Assembly (NCBI GenBank): GCA_041687295.1
Contig: JAWLCG010000043.1
Location: forward strand, 1 to 19,856
Source: JAWLCG01 sp041687295
GTDB taxonomy: Bacteria; Planctomycetota; Phycisphaerae; SM23-33; FEN-1343
Length of the DNA: 19,856 nt
Reading direction: 5' to 3'
The position numbers were made by a program, and so were the translations under genes. The number at the start of each line of letters is the position of its first letter. Within the stretch, counting starts at the first letter, position 1. The notes under the pieces were generated by a model. The model was not told where the DNA came from. It did not search any database and saw nothing but the letters and a program-made list of their open reading frames with translations. This document shows, piece by piece, positions 6,619 to 13,144 of the stretch.

Positions 6619-6704
6619 AAGGTGGGGCTGCGCTTCGCTGCGCCCCAGCCTACGAAAACGGCCCGCGCTGTAGGCTGGGGCGCAGCGAAGCGAAGCCCCA
6701 CCTT
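6619..6704. repeat. Paired GTAG-headed repeats, family A (long-loop form)
   Basis: Two 35-nt copies (6619-6653 and 6670-6704) face each other head to head, CTAC-16 nt-GTAG. Each is GTAGGCTGGGGC, a loop of GCAGCGAAGCG type, then GCCCCACCTT. The arms differ at one base. The pair lies in the gap between the convergent sulfatase and DUF2934 genes and could form a long hairpin acting on either transcript. The rest of the gap (6705-6924) holds a CCGG-armed hairpin near 6852-6870 and the A-rich element, and no gene. Confidence 0.85.
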
Positions 6705-6887
6705 CGCCGGTGCCCCCCGAGCCCGCACGTCCGATGGGCAAATGGCCTACGCGAATATGTCCCGCTTTTTTACCTCGTTCGCCCCGGCCGGCTACAGTCT
6801 ATTTGCCGGGGGTGTACCAGCGTTCTCTGGACCTTACCGATCCTACACGCAGCCCGGGAGAATTCCGGGCGCCATTGTGGGGGATGT

Positions 6888-6904
6888 GATTGCAGATTTT
6901 CGAG
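6888..6904 (-). repeat. A-rich leader element, copy 2
   Basis: The minus strand reads TCGAAAATCTGCAATCA, identical to copy 3 at 13109-13125 and one base from copy 1. This copy is not next to a start codon. It lies about 20 nt beyond the stop of the DUF2934 gene. Confidence 0.6.
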
Positions 6905-6924
6905 GGCGGCCGCCCGTGACGGCG

Positions 6925-7275
6925 CTACCGTTCCCCCTTGGCCAGTTCGACCAGTTCGCGTTCGGCCTGGATCCAGTCCTGCTGGGCGTGGCCGTCGACT
7001 CGGCCTCGGGCGCAGTAGATCTCGTAGGCCCGTCGGGCGATCATGTCGCGGGTGAGGGTCTGGGGGGGGATCTGCTCTCGGCTGATGGTGGTGCCGCCGC
7101 CGGTGACGGTGGTGCCGCCGGCGGGGCCGGCCGCCTCGACGGGCACCTGGTCGTGGTCGCTGGCGGCGGTGGCGGGCTTGGTCGCCGGCGTGCGGGGCCG
7201 GCGGGCGGCGGCCTTGGCGGCCTTGGGTTTCTGGGCGGACTTGGAAGCGTCCTTGCTATCCTTCTTCTTGGCCAT
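6925..7275 (-). CDS. DUF2934 domain protein with Lys/Ala-rich N-terminus
   Basis: The 116-residue protein has two parts. Residues 1-45 are a low-complexity basic tract rich in Lys, Ala and Pro (MAKKKDSKDASKSAQKPKAA onward) that is probably disordered. The C-terminal part reads ISREQIPPQTLTRDMIARRA, then YEIYCARGRVDGHAQQDWIQ and AERELV, the DUF2934 signature (IARRAYEIY-x-RG-x-x-GH-x-x-DW-x-x-AE-x-EL). The function of DUF2934 is not established. The start is the ATG at 7275. A good promoter lies about 50 bp upstream on the minus strand (7328-7357), back to back with the promoter of the STAS gene. That layout suggests independent or co-regulated stress-type expression, but nothing here proves it. 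Confidence 0.85.
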   Translation of the reverse strand: MAKKKDSKDASKSAQKPKAAKAAARRPRTPATKPATAASDHDQVPVEAAGPAGGTTVTGGGTTISREQIPPQTLTRDMIARRAYEIYCARGRVDGHAQQDWIQAERELVELAKGER

Positions 7276-7327
7276 GGAATGCGGCTCCGGTTGGTGGATG
7301 GTGAACTCCCCTGGACGAACGGGTACT

Positions 7328-7357
7328 ATTGTACGGGGCCGATCGCGCAGGAGTCAA
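7328..7357 (-). promoter_or_regulatory. Promoter of the DUF2934 gene
   Basis: On the minus strand TTGACT (7357-7352) and TACAAT (7333-7328) are 18 nt apart, close to the sigma70 consensus. The DUF2934 ATG lies about 50 nt downstream. Confidence 0.7.
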
Positions 7358-7385
7358 TCGGGCGGGGGGCGGCAAGGGGCTGCGC

Positions 7386-7414
7386 TTGACAGGCTTGCGG
7401 GGGAAACGTACTAT
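7386..7414 (+). promoter_or_regulatory. Promoter of the STAS/anti-sigma module
   Basis: TTGACA (7386-7391) is a perfect -35 hexamer, followed after exactly 17 nt by TACTAT (7409-7414). It lies 66 nt upstream of the STAS start codon. It is the strongest promoter-like match in the window and is divergent from the DUF2934 promoter, with about 28 bp between the two -35 boxes. Confidence 0.75.
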
Positions 7415-7480
7415 CCGCTCGGCCCCGGGCCCCCGGAATGTGCCGGCCGGGCGCGGGCGGATGGCCAAGGAGGCAGCCTC

Positions 7481-7840
7481 ATGCAGGATCAGGGCGCACG
7501 GATACGGACGATCGAGCAGAACGGCGTGACGGTGGCCGAGTTCATGGGCCCCGACATCCTCGACGAGATCCACATCGCCCAGATGGGCGAGCAGCTGACC
7601 GACCAGATCACCCGTCAGCAGCCGCCGCGGCTGGTGCTGGATTTCACCCACGTCGCCCACATGTCCTCGGCGGCCCTGGGCATGCTGATTACGCTGCTCA
7701 AGCGGGTCCGCGAGCGGCAGGGACACCTGCGCCTCTGCTGCATCCGCCCGCAGATCTACGAAGTGTTCGTCATCACCAAACTCAACGGCATTTTCGAGAT
7801 CTATGACGACCGCTCGGCCGCCGTGGCCAGCATTCCCTAG
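7481..7840 (+). CDS. STAS-domain anti-sigma factor antagonist
   Basis: The 119-residue protein is a stand-alone STAS domain of SpoIIAA/RsbV type. An ATG at 7481 is preceded by AAGGAGG at ideal spacing. Longer in-frame extensions upstream are non-coding. The core reads RLVLDFTHVAHMSSAALGML (50-69). Aligned with SpoIIAA, where the block is FMDSSGLG, Ser63 falls at the phosphorylated serine, so the switch residue is kept although neighbouring Asp and Gly are replaced by Ser and Ala. In the family, the unphosphorylated form binds the cognate kinase and frees its target. Fifteen bp downstream lies a gene for such a kinase, almost surely co-transcribed from the promoter at 7386. No sigma factor or phosphatase is in the window. 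Confidence 0.9.
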   Translation: MQDQGARIRTIEQNGVTVAEFMGPDILDEIHIAQMGEQLTDQITRQQPPRLVLDFTHVAHMSSAALGMLITLLKRVRERQGHLRLCCIRPQIYEVFVITKLNGIFEIYDDRSAAVASIP

Positions 7841-7855
7841 CGCGAGGGTGCGCCG

Positions 7856-8305
7856 TTGAGACGGACGACAAACGGGGCCGGCGCCGTCACCGACCGGCCG
7901 AGGGTTGCCGTGGAACGCATGGTCATTCCAAGCGAGCTGGAGTCGGCCCGGACCGTCGCCGAGCGCGTGCTCGCCGAGGTCCACCGCCACCATTACAGCC
8001 CCGAATCCGTCTTCGCGATCAAGCTGGCACTCGAAGAGGCCCTGACCAACGCCGTCAAGCACGGCAACGCCGGCGACCGCACCAAACGCGTCACCGTCGA
8101 GTTCAGCATCAACGCCAAGCGGGCCGTCATCATCGTCACGGATGAGGGCCCCGGCTTCGACCCCCGCTGCGTGCCCGACCCCACCGCCGACGAGAACCTC
8201 GAATGCCCCTCCGGCCGGGGCATCATGCTCATGCGCGCCTACATGGACGCCGTCACCTTCGACCGCACCGGCCGAAGCGTCCGCCTGGTCAAGCTCAACA
8301 ACTAG
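7856..8305 (+). CDS. RsbW-like anti-sigma factor / serine kinase (HATPase_c_2)
   Basis: The 149-residue GHKL ATPase has an N-box LALEEALTNAVKHGN (57-71), G1 box DEGPGFDP (96-103) and G2 box PSGRGIMLMRAYMD (118-131). These bind ATP in SpoIIAB/RsbW-type kinases, which phosphorylate a STAS partner and sequester a sigma factor or other target. The partner gene lies immediately upstream. The start is taken as TTG 7856, preceded by GAGG at 8 nt. The ATG at 7919 would cut the first beta strand (VERMVIPSEL) and lacks a ribosome-binding site. Since no sigma factor is adjacent, the pair may control a distant sigma factor or a non-sigma output. Confidence 0.88.
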   Translation: MRRTTNGAGAVTDRPRVAVERMVIPSELESARTVAERVLAEVHRHHYSPESVFAIKLALEEALTNAVKHGNAGDRTKRVTVEFSINAKRAVIIVTDEGPGFDPRCVPDPTADENLECPSGRGIMLMRAYMDAVTFDRTGRSVRLVKLNN

Positions 8306-8350
8306 ACCGCCTTGCGATTGCGCCTGTGGGTCCCCAAGCGCCTCGGGCCC

Positions 8351-8394
8351 AAGCCCACGGATTGCCATCCGGGGGCATCGTGGCCGGGCCGTCG
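8351..8394 (-). repeat. Dispersed repeat family D, copy 1 (degenerate palindrome)
   Basis: The sequence AAGCCCACGGATTGCCATCC, then G-rich bases and GGCATCG, continues as a GC-rich tail. It matches the reverse complement of 13013-13053 over about 40 nt with few differences. The palindromic arms are intact in the other copy and broken by one base here. It occupies the gap after the anti-sigma gene (8306-8522), which contains no gene I can support. Confidence 0.6.
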
Positions 8395-8467
8395 ATCTTG
8401 AGGCACAGCGCACCCGCAGGTCAGGGCGTAAGACGCTCTCGCCCTTCGCATGGCCACTGGCAGCCCA

Positions 8468-8488
8468 GGCGGGGCGCCTTTTCGTTTT
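8468..8488 (+). terminator. Possible intrinsic terminator after the STAS/kinase module
   Basis: A short GGCG-GGG-CGCC hairpin is followed by TTTTCGTTTT. The stem is only four pairs, so it is a weak candidate. Its position after the two-gene module and before the next gene fits. Confidence 0.35.
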
Positions 8489-8514
8489 CACTCCGCTGCC
8501 CTGCTGCGTACACT
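8485..8514 (+). promoter_or_regulatory. Candidate promoter of the permease-like gene, leaderless-type spacing
   Basis: TTTTCA (8485-8490) and TACACT (8509-8514) are 18 nt apart. The -10 hexamer ends exactly 8 nt before the ATG, and no Shine-Dalgarno sequence is present. The spacing and the bases around the start (CACCATGAC) are the same as at the sulfatase gene. Confidence 0.45.
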
Positions 8515-8522
8515 GACGCACC

Positions 8523-9701
8523 ATGACGTCGCCAACCGTAGATCAACCCGTCGTGCACCGCCGCTATGCCCCCGGCCCGGTGCTGTTGCTACTGGCGCTG
8601 CTGGTGGTGCTGCTGCCGGCGTGGGTGCGGCAGGGGGCAGCCTACTGGGCCGTCGAGGTCGTGCCCAACGCTGCTGCGGGCGAGCCGGTCGAGCAGCGGA
8701 TCCTGCAGTGGCACGAGATCCGCTCGGCCCTGGCCTCGCCGTGGCTGCCGGTGGCGGCGGGGTTGCTGCTGAGCGTGCGGGCGGGGCTGGTGGACCTGAG
8801 CGTCTGGGCCTTGGCCGCCATGGGGGCCGTGGTGGCCTGGGGCCTGCTGTCGGCGGGCGTGCCGCTCTCGCTGGCGGCCCTGGGGGCCCTGGCGACCGGC
8901 GGGGTCCTGGGCCTGGCCCAGGGGCTGCTGGCGGCGCGGTTCCGCTGGCCGACGGTCCTGGTGACCCTCGGCGGGGCGATCGTGCTGACGCTGCTGGCCC
9001 GGGGCCTGGCGGCGTGGTGGGGCCTCGAGCCGCTCTCGTGGGAGCCGTTCGGCTGGTTCGGCGGCAGCATGGGCCAGCGGTTCCTCTCGGCCAGCCTCTA
9101 CGCCGCCGTCATGCTCTTCTGGGTCAGCCGAAGTCGCAAGGCACAACAGGAGCACCTGCCCCCCCTGCCCGTCCCGGCCCACCGCCAGGGCCTGCGGACG
9201 CTGCCGGCCAGCGGCATGCTGGCGGCTGGGGGAGGGCTGGTGCTGCTGGCCAACCAGAGCGCCTACGCCGGCTCGGCCGGGCCGGTGGGCGACCTCCGCC
9301 CGCTCGTGGCCGTGCTGCTGGCCGGCGGGCTGACGCTGCGGGGCCGAAACGGCACGCTGCTGGCCGGCCTGCTGCTGCCGCTGGCGATGATGGTGACGAC
9401 GATGTGGTGGCTGATGGTCTGGCATGGCCCGTCGCTGCTGCACCCGGACTACCCCGGCAGCATCGTGGCCCTGATGGCGATGGTGGCCGGTCTGACCTGG
9501 CTGCACCAGCGCGCCCGGCGAGGCCGACTGCGGTTGCCCGGGGCGACGTGGCTGGCCGGGGCGGGCATCGTCGTGATGGCGACGGCCGCCTGGCTGGCCG
9601 ACGGCCCAGCCGAGGGCGTCCGCTGGGCCGGAGCGGGCCTGTGGCTGGCGGGGCTGGCCCTGGGCCTGGTGCCGCGGCGGGATGCCCCCGTCGCGGCCTG
9701 A
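8523..9701 (+). CDS. Polytopic membrane protein, divergent RbsC-type (BPD_transp_2) permease-like
   Basis: The 392-residue protein has roughly nine or ten hydrophobic segments, the first at residues 18-34. Residues 82-160 follow the pattern of RbsC/XylH-type sugar permeases: LSVRAGLVDLSVWALAAMGA, where the family has GGIDLSVG, then VPLSLAALGALATGGVLGLA and QGLLAARFRWPTVLVTLGGA. Unlike true family members it has a periplasm-like loop after the first helix with an amphipathic segment (EPVEQRILQWHEIRSAL) and a charged middle loop (about 201-225). It also lacks the usual glycine-rich GGxS...GG motif. No ATPase or solute-binding protein gene is adjacent, so it may work with components encoded elsewhere or have another role. 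Residues 263-278 (LAGGLTLRGRNGTLLA) may correspond to the GG-x-x-x-x-GRGS segment. Confidence 0.55.
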   Translation: MTSPTVDQPVVHRRYAPGPVLLLLALLVVLLPAWVRQGAAYWAVEVVPNAAAGEPVEQRILQWHEIRSALASPWLPVAAGLLLSVRAGLVDLSVWALAAMGAVVAWGLLSAGVPLSLAALGALATGGVLGLAQGLLAARFRWPTVLVTLGGAIVLTLLARGLAAWWGLEPLSWEPFGWFGGSMGQRFLSASLYAAVMLFWVSRSRKAQQEHLPPLPVPAHRQGLRTLPASGMLAAGGGLVLLANQSAYAGSAGPVGDLRPLVAVLLAGGLTLRGRNGTLLAGLLLPLAMMVTTMWWLMVWHGPSLLHPDYPGSIVALMAMVAGLTWLHQRARRGRLRLPGATWLAGAGIVVMATAAWLADGPAEGVRWAGAGLWLAGLALGLVPRRDAPVAA

Positions 9702-9710
9702 CGCCATCGC

Positions 9711-9742
9711 TGCCGGGCCTCGCTGCGCTCGACCCGGCCTAC
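9711..9742 (-). repeat. GTAG-headed palindromic repeat, family C, copy 2
   Basis: On the minus strand this starts GTAGGCCGGGTCGAGCGCAG and ends CGAGGCCCGGCA. It differs from copy 1 by one base. It starts ten bases after the stop of the permease-like gene. Confidence 0.8.
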
Positions 9743-9745
9743 GCG

Positions 9746-9789
9746 CCCGTCCCGCGCCCGTCCCGCGCCCGTCCCGCGCCCGTCCCGCG
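9746..9789. repeat. Four perfect tandem copies of an 11-bp unit
   Basis: CCCGTCCCGCG is repeated four times without a mismatch, directly beside the family C palindrome and about 100 bp upstream of the URO-D gene. The 11-bp period is close to one DNA helical turn. Such a tract may vary in copy number. Confidence 0.9.
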
Positions 9790-9885
9790 CCGGCGTTGCC
9801 CCGATAAAACCACCTACCCTCTCGCATTGCAGCCGGCGGCGCCGTAGCATAAACTTTTCACGACATCGACCCAAAGGAGATGGCT

Positions 9886-10983
9886 ATGTCGCTCTATCCC
9901 GGCCTGCGCAAGGCCTCCAAGCCCGACTGGGAGGCCTTCGTCCGCAACATCCTGCGCAAGGGCACGCCCGACCGCGTGCACCACATCGAACTGTTCCACG
10001 ACGGCGAGGTCCTCGTCGCCCTGGCCGACCGCTTCGACCTGATGGCCGGCGTCAGCCGCGACGACCCGCACTTCGGCCACAAGCGGCTCATCGCGGTCAA
10101 CCGCTTCCTCGGCTTCGACTACGTCCGCGTGGGCCTGGCCGGCGTGGACTGGAAGCTCCACCGCCAGATGACCGACGACACCGCCGACCTCGCCCGCTCC
10201 GGCGGCCGGGGCTACCAGGACGAGCACACCGGGCCGATCATGAGCTGGGAGGACTTCGAGAAGTACCCCTGGCCCGACCCGACCGACGCCGGTCTGACGC
10301 GCGACCTGGAGTGGTTCCAGGCCAACCTGCCCGACGACATGTGCATCATCGGCTCGGGCGGGTTCGCCCACTTCGCCGAGTACCTCAGCTGGCTGATGGG
10401 CTACGAGACGCTCTGCTACGCCCTCTACGACCAGCGCGACCTGGTGGCCGCCATCGCCCAGCGGCTGGTCGACTACTACCGCGTCACCCTCGAGCGGATC
10501 CTGCAGTTCGACCGCGTCAAGGTCACCTGGGGCTCGGACGACATGGGCTTCCGCACCGGCCTGCTGATCAGCCCGGCCGACACGCGGGAGTTCATCCTGC
10601 CTGGCCACAAGCTGATGGCCCAGATGTCGCACGACGCCGGCCGACCCTACCTGCTGCACGCCTGCGGCAACCTGTCGGACATCATCGACGACCTGGTCAC
10701 CGACGTGAAGACCGACGGCAAGCACAGCTTCGAGGACACCATCGAGGACGTCCGCGACGCCAAGAAGACCTATGGCCGGCGGATGGCACTGCTGGGCGGC
10801 ATCGACCTGGACTTCCTCTGCCGGGCCGATCAGCCCGCCGTCCGCAAGCGCGTCCGCGAGACCCTCGACGTCTGCCTGCCCGGCGGGGGCTACTGCCTGG
10901 GCACCGGCAACAGCGTGGCCAACTACGTCCCGCTGGACAACTACCTGGCCATGGTCGACGAGGGCCGCCTCTACGTGCCGTAA
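9886..10983 (+). CDS. Uroporphyrinogen decarboxylase (URO-D) family protein, not heme HemE
   Basis: The 365-residue protein has the URO-D/methyltransferase TIM-barrel plan: an N-terminal KPDWEAFVRNILRKGTPDRV segment, a central EYLSWLMGYETLCYALYDQR helix region, TWGSDDMGFRTGLLISPAD, HACGNLSDIIDDLV with the His-x-Cys-Gly block, and LLGGIDLDFL near the end. HACGN is typical of the corrinoid-linked methyltransferase-like branch, whose members often bind zinc through Cys/His. True HemE has an N-terminal arginine motif that I do not see. I start at ATG 9886 since AAGGAG ends 6 nt before it. The ATG at 9880 abuts that site. Planctomycetes carry many such paralogues near sugar genes. The substrate is unknown. 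The gene is followed 75 bp later by ribulokinase on the same strand. Confidence 0.85.
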   Translation: MSLYPGLRKASKPDWEAFVRNILRKGTPDRVHHIELFHDGEVLVALADRFDLMAGVSRDDPHFGHKRLIAVNRFLGFDYVRVGLAGVDWKLHRQMTDDTADLARSGGRGYQDEHTGPIMSWEDFEKYPWPDPTDAGLTRDLEWFQANLPDDMCIIGSGGFAHFAEYLSWLMGYETLCYALYDQRDLVAAIAQRLVDYYRVTLERILQFDRVKVTWGSDDMGFRTGLLISPADTREFILPGHKLMAQMSHDAGRPYLLHACGNLSDIIDDLVTDVKTDGKHSFEDTIEDVRDAKKTYGRRMALLGGIDLDFLCRADQPAVRKRVRETLDVCLPGGGYCLGTGNSVANYVPLDNYLAMVDEGRLYVP

Positions 10984-11020
10984 CGGCGGCCCCGCTGGCC
11001 ACTACGTGCGAGTCAACCAA

Positions 11021-11044
11021 TTAACCAGTTAACCCATTAACCCC
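11021..11044 (+). repeat. Three tandem 8-bp TTAACC units in the araB leader
   Basis: TTAACCAG, TTAACCCA and TTAACCCC follow one another with an exact 8-bp period, ending 14 nt upstream of the ribulokinase start codon. It is an unusually AT-rich patch in a GC-rich gap and could be a regulator or ribosome-access site. Confidence 0.7.
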
Positions 11045-11058
11045 TATCGGGCACCGTC

Positions 11059-12747
11059 ATGGCCAAGTACACGATCGGACTGGACTACGGAACCAACAGC
11101 GTTCGGGCCCTGGTGGTCGACGTCGCCAATGGCCGCGAGGTCGGCTCGGCCGTGTGGGGCTACGCCCACGGCACCGAGGGGGTCATCCTTTCCTCGGCCG
11201 ACCCGAACCTCGCCCGCCAGCACCCGGGTGACTACCTCCAGGGCGCCACGATCACCATCCGCGAAGCCCTCGCCCAAGTCGCCAAGAAGCTGAAACACTT
11301 CTCGCCGGCCGACGTGATCGGCATCGGCGTGGACACCACCGGCTCGACGCCCATGCCGGTCGATTCGGCCGGCAGGCCGCTGGCGCTGGACCCCCGCTTC
11401 GCCGAGAACCCCGCCGCGATGGCCTGGCTGTGGAAGGACCACACCAGCACCGCCGAGGCCGCCGAGATCACCGCCCTGGCCCAGCGGATTCGCCCGCACT
11501 ACCTGGGCAAGTGCGGTGGCACCTACTCGTCGGAGTGGTTCTTCAGCAAGATCCTGCACTGCCGCCGGACGAGCCCGGACGTCTTCGCCGCCGCCCACCT
11601 GTGGGTCGAGATCGCCGACTGGATCCCCGCCGTGCTCACCGGCACGGAGCACCCGGACCGGCTGACCATCGGCGTCTGCCCGGCCGGGCACAAGGCGATG
11701 TACAGCGACGACTGGGGCGGCTACCCCGACGCGGACTTCTGGGCACACCTCGACCCGGCGATGGCCGAGCTGCGCGGGCGCCTCAAGGGCTCAGCCTGCA
11801 GCGTCGATCGGGCGGCCGGCGGGCTCACGCAGAGCTGGGCCGACCGCACGGGCCTGCAGGCCGGCATCCCGGTGGCGGCTGGGGCCTTTGACGCCCACCT
11901 CGGCGCCGTCGGGGCCGGCATCGAGCCGGGCACGCTGGTCAAGATCATCGGCACGAGCACCTGCGACGTGGCCGTCTGGCCCCTCGAGCAGCACCTGCCC
12001 GACATCCCGGGCCTGTGCGGCATCGTCCGCGGCAGCGTCCTGCCGGGCATGTTCGGCCTGGAGGCAGGCCAGTCCGCCGTCGGCGACATCTTCAACTGGT
12101 TCGTCAACTACATCCGCCCCGGCGGCAAGACGGCCGGCTCGCATAAGAGTTTGACCGCCGGCGCCGCCAGGCTCAAGCCCGGCGCCTCGGGCCTGCTGGC
12201 GCTGGACTGGAACAACGGCAACCGCACCGTCCTGGTCGACCAGCGGCTCACCGGGTTGCTGCTGGGCCAGACGCTCTACACCACGCCGGCCGAGATCTAC
12301 CGCGCCCTGATCGAGGCGACCGCCTTCGGGGCCCTGACGATCATCAACCGCTTCGAGGAGTTCGGCGTCAAGATCGACCGCGTGGTCAACTGCGGCGGCA
12401 TTGCCGAGAAGAACCCGCTGGTCATGCAGATCTACGCCGACGTCACGGGCCGACCGATGTACGTCAGCCGATCCGCCCAGACCTGCGCCCTCGGCTCGGC
12501 CGTCGCCGGGGCCGTGGTGGCCGGCGCCGCCAACGGTGGCTACGACAGCTTCGCCGACGCCCAGGCCAAGATGACCGGCCTGAAGAAGAAAGTCTTCGAG
12601 CCCGACCCCGCGGCCCACGCGGTGTACAAGGACCTCTACTACCTCTACCGCCAGCTGCACGACTGCTTCGGCACGACCACCTGGAAGGGCGACTGCTCCA
12701 ACGTCATGAAGGACCTGCTCGCCATCCGCGCCAAGGCCCGGGCATAG
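11059..12747 (+). CDS. araB: L-ribulokinase
   Basis: The 562-residue FGGY-family kinase phosphorylates L-ribulose to L-ribulose 5-phosphate with ATP in the cytoplasm. The length matches bacterial AraB (about 560), longer than xylulokinase or glycerol kinase. The N-terminal phosphate loop is IGLDYGTNSVRALVVD. Also visible are GVDTTGSTPMPVD (AraB-like), WKDHTS, GKCGGTYSSEWFFSKIL, AAGAFDAHLGAVGAG, GTSTCDV, GLEAGQSAVGDIFNWFV and the C-terminal NCGGIAEKNPLVMQIYADVT. The GTYSSEW block is characteristic of ribulokinases. The start is ATG 11059, followed immediately by the conserved core. The ribosome-binding site is weak, and a TTAACC repeat precedes it. AraD lies 1.5 kb downstream. AraA is not present in the window. 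Confidence 0.95.
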   Translation: MAKYTIGLDYGTNSVRALVVDVANGREVGSAVWGYAHGTEGVILSSADPNLARQHPGDYLQGATITIREALAQVAKKLKHFSPADVIGIGVDTTGSTPMPVDSAGRPLALDPRFAENPAAMAWLWKDHTSTAEAAEITALAQRIRPHYLGKCGGTYSSEWFFSKILHCRRTSPDVFAAAHLWVEIADWIPAVLTGTEHPDRLTIGVCPAGHKAMYSDDWGGYPDADFWAHLDPAMAELRGRLKGSACSVDRAAGGLTQSWADRTGLQAGIPVAAGAFDAHLGAVGAGIEPGTLVKIIGTSTCDVAVWPLEQHLPDIPGLCGIVRGSVLPGMFGLEAGQSAVGDIFNWFVNYIRPGGKTAGSHKSLTAGAARLKPGASGLLALDWNNGNRTVLVDQRLTGLLLGQTLYTTPAEIYRALIEATAFGALTIINRFEEFGVKIDRVVNCGGIAEKNPLVMQIYADVTGRPMYVSRSAQTCALGSAVAGAVVAGAANGGYDSFADAQAKMTGLKKKVFEPDPAAHAVYKDLYYLYRQLHDCFGTTTWKGDCSNVMKDLLAIRAKARA

Positions 12748-12751
12748 GCCC

Positions 12752-12784
12752 GTAGGCCGGGTCGAGCGCCAGCGAGGCCCGGCA
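12752..12784 (+). repeat. GTAG-headed palindromic repeat, family C, copy 3
   Basis: Starts GTAGGCCGGGTCGAGCGCCA and ends GCGAGGCCCGGCA, five bases after the araB stop. It is the first element of a 397-bp gap (12748-13144) that holds no gene but members of several repeat families in a row. Confidence 0.8.
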
Positions 12785-12810
12785 GCGACGGCGGAACACT
12801 GAACATGGGC

Positions 12811-12857
12811 CACAGAGGACACAGAGGGCACAGAGAAAGACGCAGAGGGATTCAGAG
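12811..12857. repeat. Degenerate tandem CACAGAGGA-type repeat
   Basis: About five degenerate units of 8-12 bp (CACAGAGGA, CACAGAGGG, CACAGAGAAAGA, CGCAGAGGGA, TTCAGAG) lie in the araB to dehydrogenase gap. I recall this purine-rich tract as a recurrent intergenic sequence in many environmental bacterial genomes. Its function is unknown. Confidence 0.7.
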
Positions 12858-12860
12858 TTA

Positions 12861-12882
12861 GTAGGGCGGGCACCGCCCGCCG
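12861..12882 (+). repeat. GTAG-headed palindromic repeat, family B, copy 1
   Basis: GTAGGGCGGGCACCGCCCGC forms a hairpin with arms GGCGGGC and GCCCGCC. Related to the pair at 14971-15035. Confidence 0.75.
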
Positions 12883-12899
12883 TCGATGGAGACAGGCCC

Positions 12900-12924
12900 G
12901 TAGGCTGGGGCGCAGCCCCACCTT
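12900..12924 (+). repeat. GTAG-headed palindromic repeat, family A, single copy
   Basis: A 25-nt short-loop copy, GTAGGCTGGGGC, loop GCA, then GCCCCACCTT. It is unpaired here, unlike the inverted pairs at 6619, 14188 and 19760. Confidence 0.8.
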
Positions 12925-13012
12925 CGAACTCAGTGGCCAGGTGCCGTGGCTGCGGTGTCTGCAGCCACGTCGGTGGGCGCTGTTGCCCTGGCCCGCGCGG
13001 GAGTGCATCCGC

Positions 13013-13053
13013 ACGGCCCGCCTCGATGCCCACGGATGGCAATCCGTGGGCTT
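13013..13053 (+). repeat. Dispersed repeat family D, copy 2
   Basis: It contains a perfect hairpin with 10-bp arms GCCCACGGAT and ATCCGTGGGC around loop GGCA (13028-13051), with a GC-rich flank on the 5' side that also matches 8351-8394 in reverse complement. Confidence 0.7.
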
Positions 13054-13108
13054 GGAAAGGCGACCCGATGGCGAGGATTCGCCTGGTAGCTTGCGGTCGT
13101 GGGTCTTC

Positions 13109-13125
13109 TCGAAAATCTGCAATCA
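13109..13125 (+). repeat. A-rich leader element, copy 3
   Basis: TCGAAAATCTGCAATCA, followed by ACAATCAAAAAAGGA, directly precedes the dehydrogenase start at 13145 and its AAGGA ribosome-binding site. Identical to 6888-6904 on the other strand. Copy 1 precedes the TrkA-like start in the same orientation relative to the gene. Confidence 0.65.
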
Positions 13126-13144
13126 ACAATCAAAAAAGGAAACC

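Noticed and set aside
7919..8305. ATG start for the anti-sigma kinase
   Set aside because: It would remove the first beta strand of the domain and has no ribosome-binding site, while TTG 7856 has GAGG at good spacing.
9886..10983. HemE, the heme-pathway uroporphyrinogen decarboxylase
   Set aside because: The N-terminal substrate-binding arginine motif of HemE is not visible, and the HACGN block points to the methyltransferase-like branch.
12811..12857. CRISPR-like array from the CACAGAGGA units
   Set aside because: Units are 8-12 bp, adjacent and degenerate, with no spacers and no cas genes. It is a simple tandem tract.
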